Source of the DNA: Thermoplasmata archaeon
GTDB taxonomy: Archaea; Thermoplasmatota; Thermoplasmata; Thermoplasmatales; Thermoplasmataceae
Assembly: GCA_021797055.1 (NCBI GenBank)
Contig: JAKAAI010000017.1
Location: 1 to 27,837 of the forward strand
Direction: 5' to 3'
DNA length: 27,837 nt
Made by a program: the position numbers and the translations under genes. This document shows positions 23,577 to 27,837 of this stretch, piece after piece (the first letter of the stretch is position 1; every line of letters starts with the position of its first letter). The notes below the pieces were generated by a model. That model was not told where the DNA came from and did not search any database. It saw only the letters and a list, made by a program, of their open reading frames with translations.

Positions 23577-24014
23577 ATGATAGACATATCTGGTAAAAAA
23601 GAAATAGGAAGGGAAGCCATCTCGTCCGGATTCATACATCTCTCGGAAGAATCATTGAAGGCCATAGCTGAGGGGAAGGTAAAGAAGGGAGATGTCCTCG
23701 CGACTGCAAAAGTCTCAGGTGTGATGGCTGCCAAACGCACGCCTGATATAATTCCATTCTGCCATCCAATACCGCTCCAGAAGGTCGACGTCTCTTTTGC
23801 CATCCATAAGGATGGAATAGAGGCAAAATGTTCGGTTAAGGCATCATACAGGACGGGAGTGGAAATGGAAACCCTTGCATGTGTTTCCTCTGCTCTCCTC
23901 ACTATCTGGGATATGACCAAATACATAGAAAAAGACGAAACAGGTAATTATCCAGATACAAGAATAACTGATATACATGTAATAAGAAAGGTGAAAGATG
24001 CCACACTCTCATAG
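23577..24014 (+). CDS. moaC: Cyclic pyranopterin monophosphate synthase MoaC
   Basis: A 145-residue MoaC. It opens MIDISGKKEIGREA, carries KRTPDIIPFCHPIPL with C62-H63, and ends with GVEMETLACVSSALLTIWDM and KDETGNYPDTRI, which build the active site. It turns the MoaA product into cPMP. The usual length is 150-160 residues. Its last 17 nt overlap moaB. Confidence 0.96.
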   Translation: MIDISGKKEIGREAISSGFIHLSEESLKAIAEGKVKKGDVLATAKVSGVMAAKRTPDIIPFCHPIPLQKVDVSFAIHKDGIEAKCSVKASYRTGVEMETLACVSSALLTIWDMTKYIEKDETGNYPDTRITDIHVIRKVKDATLS

Positions 24015-24489
24015 TTCAAGGGATATTATACCAGATTTTGGGGTACTTACATGCAGCAGCACGCGTTCAAAAGATGAAGACGATAGCGGAAAAATTATTA
24101 TATCACTCCTGGAGCAGTTTGGATACACTGCAAAGGCATATGATGTGGTAAAGGATGATTTTGATCGTATTTCCGCGAAGGTCGTGGAGATGTCTTCCTC
24201 CTGCGATATTATAATTGTGAACGGTGGCACTGGAATAACAAGATATGATGTAACAATAGAATCTGTCAGATCCATATCTGATAAGGAATTAACCGGATTC
24301 GCAATACAGTTCCAGGTACTTTCTATGCAGGAAATGCAATCTGCTTCCATGCTCTCACGAGCCTCAGGCTTTATAGTAAACAGGAAAGCTGTCTTCTGCC
24401 TGCCAGGATCTAAGGATGCGGTTTCGCTTGGCATGAATAAACTGATCATACCGGAAATTGCGCACATAATGCACGAACTGAGGAGATAA
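23998..24489 (+). CDS. moaB: Molybdopterin adenylyltransferase MoaB
   Basis: A 163-residue MoaB/Mog-type enzyme that adenylates molybdopterin before metal insertion. Seen are KDEDDSGKII, the nucleotide loop VNGGTGITRYDVTIES, FAIQFQVLSMQEMQSASMLSRASG and the closing VFCLPGSKDAVSLGMNKLIIPE with H near the end. In archaea MoaB replaces MogA in this step. GGTG stands about 4-5 nt before the ATG inside the end of moaC, so moaC, moaB and moeA form one translationally coupled operon. Confidence 0.93.
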   Translation: MPHSHSSRDIIPDFGVLTCSSTRSKDEDDSGKIIISLLEQFGYTAKAYDVVKDDFDRISAKVVEMSSSCDIIIVNGGTGITRYDVTIESVRSISDKELTGFAIQFQVLSMQEMQSASMLSRASGFIVNRKAVFCLPGSKDAVSLGMNKLIIPEIAHIMHELRR

Positions 24490-24494
24490 TTGGT

Positions 24495-26273
24495 ATGAAA
24501 GGTTTCAGCGATCTTATTGAATTCGATGATGCAGTTGAAATTATCAGGAGAAAATTGACTATACCGGAAAAAAGTGAGGAGATCGGTCTTCAGGATTCGA
24601 TAGGTAGATTTCTGTCTGAACCATTGTTTAGTAACAGAAATCTGCCGGAATTCAGCAGGTCCAGGGTTGATGGTTATGCCGTGAATTCTGTAGGTTTAAG
24701 GAACAGATTTAGAAATGGGAAATGTAAGGTTAGGGTCAATGGATTCCAGAAGATAGGTGAAAAACCATTGCGCCTGCTGAAGGATGATGAATGTTTTAGA
24801 ATTGCCACTGGAGCCCCTATCCCTTTGGGCTGTGATTCAGTAGTTATGCTGGAAGACTGCGTTGAAGGTGCTGGTTACATTATTCTCTCTTCCCCTCCGG
24901 TCTATCTCGATAATGTCTCCCTGGTTGGCTCTGATATTGTTCAGGGTGATTTCCTGCTTTCTTCCTATAGAAGGATCTCTCCAGACATGATAGCACCGCT
25001 TTCAGCCCTCGGAATTTCTTCTGTTACTGTGAGAAAAAAGATAGAAGCTGCAGTAATCTCGACTGGCAACGAGCTGGTTTATCCAGGCCATAAGAAAAAT
25101 AAATTCGAGATTTACGATTCAAATGGTCCTGTCATTAGTGCGATTCTTGCTGACACAGGTGTGTGCAATTCTAATTATATCGGCATAGTCAGGGACAATC
25201 TTGATGACCTTATGCAAAAGATAAGGTCTGCAATTTCTAAAAACGACTTATTGTTAATTTCTGCGGGGACCTCCGTTGGTGAAGAGGACTATCTTGAAGA
25301 ATCCATCAAAAAACTTCGCGGGACGGTTCATTTTCACGGAGTTAATGTTCGACCCGGAATGCCTTTTCTTTTCGCTGATATATCTGGTAAACCAGTCTTC
25401 GGATTACCTGGTTTTCCAGTTTCCTCCATTATGATCCTCCGCGCACTTGTCTTACCAGAGTTAATCAGGAAGTTCTCCAGGTCAGAACCTCATCCTGAAA
25501 AAATTTCTAAGGTCCACGCCTCGATCTTAAGCCAAAAAGAGCACAGAAATGCGACCAGGCTGTTTCCATCAATCAATATCACCGGCGATCTTGATTCCTC
25601 AGCGATGATAAGCGGCGAATCTGGCTGGGTAGCCAGGCTAACCAATGCAAATTCCCTTACAGTAATGAAGCCTCCAATTCGTAAAAGTACGGTACTTTTC
25701 CATTATAAATACAACATTGATCACGATAAAAATATTGTTTTCATTTGTGGTTCATTTAATAGGATCATCCATGAAATATTAGAAAAAGTGAAGATTCCAC
25801 ATGTCTTTCTAAACCCAGACTTTATTGAATCGGGCAATGAATCACTGATTAACAACATCGACATTCTTATACTCGAAGAAAAAACTCAGAAAAATAGTCT
25901 AACATATGACGAGGGATACTTTTTTAGGAAACTTATTCATGCAAAAAAATACGGAATCGTGACCCTGGATTCCTTACCAGATCTGGATGAGGTTTACGTT
26001 TCATGCAGGTCAGAGAAATTATTTGAAAGAATGACTCCTTATATGCAATCAATAATAGGTATGAACGCGAGATTCAGCATGATAAAGGCAACGAGCGATT
26101 TGCACGCGATTATACTTTTCAAGGAAGGCGTTGCAACATTCGCCATTTCTGATGAAGATAATACAAAAAATTCTAACCTGAAATTCAAACCGGCGCTAGA
26201 AATAGAGCAGCATCTATTAATCAATAAAAGAAATAAGAGGTTAGTCTCGTTGTTTAGAGACGTAACCTTATAG
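24495..26273 (+). CDS. moeA: Molybdopterin molybdenumtransferase MoeA with C-terminal PBP-like domain
   Basis: A 592-residue protein. Residues 1-410 are MoeA: SRSRVDGYAV (D59), GAPIPLGCDSVVMLE, ISTGNELVYPG, YDSNGPVISAIL, ISAGTSVGEEDYLEES and GLPGFPVSS (303-311). It inserts molybdate into adenylated molybdopterin. From about 413 (NIVFICGSFNRIIHEIL) to 560 lies an extension that resembles the PBP-like (LysR-substrate-domain-type) module fused to MoeA in several archaea and bacteria, with SDLHAIILFKEGVATFAI near its end, though it is poorly conserved. That module may sense or bind molybdate/tungstate (inference). GAGGAG lies upstream, across the moaB stop, 5 bp between genes. Confidence 0.92.
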   Translation: MKGFSDLIEFDDAVEIIRRKLTIPEKSEEIGLQDSIGRFLSEPLFSNRNLPEFSRSRVDGYAVNSVGLRNRFRNGKCKVRVNGFQKIGEKPLRLLKDDECFRIATGAPIPLGCDSVVMLEDCVEGAGYIILSSPPVYLDNVSLVGSDIVQGDFLLSSYRRISPDMIAPLSALGISSVTVRKKIEAAVISTGNELVYPGHKKNKFEIYDSNGPVISAILADTGVCNSNYIGIVRDNLDDLMQKIRSAISKNDLLLISAGTSVGEEDYLEESIKKLRGTVHFHGVNVRPGMPFLFADISGKPVFGLPGFPVSSIMILRALVLPELIRKFSRSEPHPEKISKVHASILSQKEHRNATRLFPSINITGDLDSSAMISGESGWVARLTNANSLTVMKPPIRKSTVLFHYKYNIDHDKNIVFICGSFNRIIHEILEKVKIPHVFLNPDFIESGNESLINNIDILILEEKTQKNSLTYDEGYFFRKLIHAKKYGIVTLDSLPDLDEVYVSCRSEKLFERMTPYMQSIIGMNARFSMIKATSDLHAIILFKEGVATFAISDEDNTKNSNLKFKPALEIEQHLLINKRNKRLVSLFRDVTL

Positions 26274-26356
26274 ATTAATATGGAAACGGATGAATTAGAA
26301 ACTGATGTCTGAGTTTATTCAATAAAATGATAAAGAACAAAGAATAAAGATTGATT

Positions 26357-26572
26357 ATGATCATTACTGTCAGGATCAGGAATGGAAACCAGCCAATAGA
26401 ATTTTCAGATGGCATTCTAACAGTTTACACTAAAGAAGAAATGATTGAAAACAGAGCCAATATTGACATCATAAAACAGTTATCCAAGTTCTATAAAGTA
26501 AATTATAAGAGTGTGAGGATAATCAAAGGGCACAGGTCAAGAAGAAAAATCATAGAAATCCCTGATCTTTAG
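26357..26572 (+). CDS. DUF167 (YggU-type) small protein
   Basis: A 71-residue protein with the DUF167 fold signature: ITVRIRNGN at the start, TVYTKEEMIENRANIDIIKQL (the eGkAN-like segment) and VRIIKGHRSRRKIIEI. The cellular role of the family is not established. The ATG at 26357 is preferred over a TTG at 26351. It stands alone between moeA and a peptidase gene, with no clear promoter box except A-rich sequence upstream. Confidence 0.8.
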   Translation: MIITVRIRNGNQPIEFSDGILTVYTKEEMIENRANIDIIKQLSKFYKVNYKSVRIIKGHRSRRKIIEIPDL

Positions 26573-26683
26573 TCTTGATCGATGTTCATTTTAGTTCTAA
26601 TTATGCTTATTCAGATACATTGGGTGTAAACATATGGAAGTATAAGAGCAAGTTTTTCATTAAACTATCAATGACCTTTTGAA

Positions 26684-27835
26684 ATGTTTATTGATAAGAT
26701 TGGTAAGGAGGAAAAAAGGGAAATATTGGAGGTAGCGAAGTCCATATATGATTTTGCAGAAATTGGAAGCAAAGAGGTAAAATCATCTTATCTGCTTGCA
26801 GAGAAACTTTCAGATCACGGGTTCACAATAGACATGCCCTTTCAGTCTATGACAACAGCTTTCAGGGCAACTTTTGGATCAGGGAAACCAACAGTTGGGT
26901 TGTTGGCCGAATATGACGCACTTCCAAATGGGCATTCCTGTGGACACAACCTTATTTCAGCGTGGGCATTTGGGACTGCCCTGCTTCTGTCAAAGTATCT
27001 TAAAAATGGCAAGATAGTAGTCTTCGGGACCCCTTCTGAAGAGGGCATTGGTGAATATTCGGGAAGCAAGGTTACATTCTCTGATAAGGGTGTTTTTTCA
27101 GACGTAGATTTCGTGTTTGGCATGCACCCTTCGGATGAATGGGCCGCTGGCTCTACATCGTTCTGTGATATCTCCTATCTTTTAAAATTCCATGGGCGAT
27201 CAACCCATGCAGCAAATTCCCCTGAAAGTGGTATAAATGCCCTTGATGCAGCTGTCTCAGCATATGTCAACATAAACATGATGAGGGATTCCATAAAGGT
27301 TGACAAGTTTCCAGTTATAGGAATGATTTTTAGGGAAGGAGGAACGGCAACGAACGTGGTACCTGATTTAGCATCATTAGAAGTTGATCTAAGATCCAAA
27401 TCACCTGTATTTATTGAAACCATGGTTAAAAGGATGAAGAGAATCGCAAAAGCATCTGCAGATGCATTTGGGGCACAGGTTGAAATCCAGGCAACTTCTC
27501 CGCTTTATCTCTCTTATAAGAATCTCAAAACAATCAATGGAATAATATTGGATTCCCTGAATGAGATGGGAATTAAATCCAGAATGGTCCCACCAGATGA
27601 GGTCCCATCAGGAAGCACTGATGAGGGTAACGTAAGCAGAGTGGTCCCCACAGGTCACATTGACATAAAGATAACTGAAGCCGGAACACCTGGTCATTCC
27701 GATGAGTTCAGGTTGGCAGCACATCCAGATCGTGCCGGAAAAAACCTGATTAATGGCATACTTGCTTCAGCTAACGCTTGCCTTAAAATCATTAGCGACG
27801 AATCTGTACTTAAGGAGATTAGGATGAGGTTCTGA
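26684..27835 (+). CDS. M20-family amidohydrolase/peptidase (M20D-like)
   Basis: A complete 383-residue dinuclear zinc hydrolase, close to the AbgB/amidohydrolase branch. Metal and catalytic residues: D78 in AEYDALP, H84 and H88 in GHSCGHN with C86, the Glu pair E119-E120 in PSEEG, and H170/H175 in HGRSTHA with the following NSPESGINALDA of the dimerisation domain. GHSDEF near the end supplies the last metal ligand. Such enzymes remove acyl or amino acid groups from amides (for example p-aminobenzoyl-glutamate, N-acyl amino acids). There is no signal peptide, so it acts in the cytoplasm. The stop is 2 bases from the window end. No operon partner is seen. Confidence 0.9.
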   Translation: MFIDKIGKEEKREILEVAKSIYDFAEIGSKEVKSSYLLAEKLSDHGFTIDMPFQSMTTAFRATFGSGKPTVGLLAEYDALPNGHSCGHNLISAWAFGTALLLSKYLKNGKIVVFGTPSEEGIGEYSGSKVTFSDKGVFSDVDFVFGMHPSDEWAAGSTSFCDISYLLKFHGRSTHAANSPESGINALDAAVSAYVNINMMRDSIKVDKFPVIGMIFREGGTATNVVPDLASLEVDLRSKSPVFIETMVKRMKRIAKASADAFGAQVEIQATSPLYLSYKNLKTINGIILDSLNEMGIKSRMVPPDEVPSGSTDEGNVSRVVPTGHIDIKITEAGTPGHSDEFRLAAHPDRAGKNLINGILASANACLKIISDESVLKEIRMRF

Positions 27836-27837
27836 CC

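Noticed and set aside
24009..24467. 152-codon minus frame opposite moaB
   Set aside because: moaB is clear on the other strand; this is antisense noise.

Overview
The window looks like part of a Thermoplasmatales-type euryarchaeal chromosome. The evidence is an archaeal RNA polymerase subunit L, an archaeal Trm-G10-type tRNA methyltransferase, TATA boxes 22-30 bp upstream of first codons (mostly leaderless transcripts), GGTG/GAGG ribosome-binding sites only at internal operon genes, A+T-rich sequence and AGA/AGG/ATA-rich codon use. The exact genus cannot be fixed from the sequence; related genera such as Cuniculiplasma, Ferroplasma or Thermoplasma fit (inference).

Layout. 1-3400 looks accessory: the 3' end of an IS256-family transposase, a tRNA-Val(CAC), a solitary beta-class DNA methyltransferase, and a small heme-dependent dioxygenase-like protein (tryptophan 2,3-dioxygenase superfamily) with two gene-poor spacers. 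3419-4989 is a GNAT acetyltransferase overlapping a threonine-synthase-like PLP enzyme. 4986-6635 (minus) is a flavoprotein of the sulfide:quinone oxidoreductase family that has lost its redox cysteines, plus a DUF1641 partner. 6873-8134 is rpoL followed by a tRNA G10 methyltransferase. 8236-11786 is the grpE-dnaK-dnaJ chaperone operon. 11963-12553 (minus) is a SAM methyltransferase. 12719-15612 is an exported penicillin-acylase-family N-terminal-nucleophile hydrolase with a small membrane protein translationally coupled to it. 15725-16630 is an unrecognised protein that seems to be an internal duplication.

16748-26273 is a molybdenum-enzyme island. It holds a XdhC/CoxI-like maturation factor, the three subunits of a xanthine dehydrogenase/CO dehydrogenase-family hydroxylase (FAD, 2Fe-2S and molybdopterin subunits), and most of the cofactor pathway: a MoeB-like adenylyltransferase, MoaA, MoaD, MoaE, MoaC, MoaB and a long MoeA. 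MoaA and MoaC make cPMP; MoeB, MoaD and MoaE add the dithiolene; MoaB and MoeA adenylate and insert molybdenum; the XdhC-like protein probably matures or delivers the cofactor to the hydroxylase. No molybdate transporter and no nucleotide-adding MobA/MocA is seen here.

The window ends with a DUF167 protein and a complete M20-family amidohydrolase.

The best candidates for something undescribed are the compact TDO-like protein (proximal heme His and substrate-carboxylate Arg kept, distal His and GTGGSSG loop lost), the cysteine-less SQR-like flavoprotein with DUF1641, the shortened molybdenum hydroxylase, and the duplicated unknown protein at 15725-16630.
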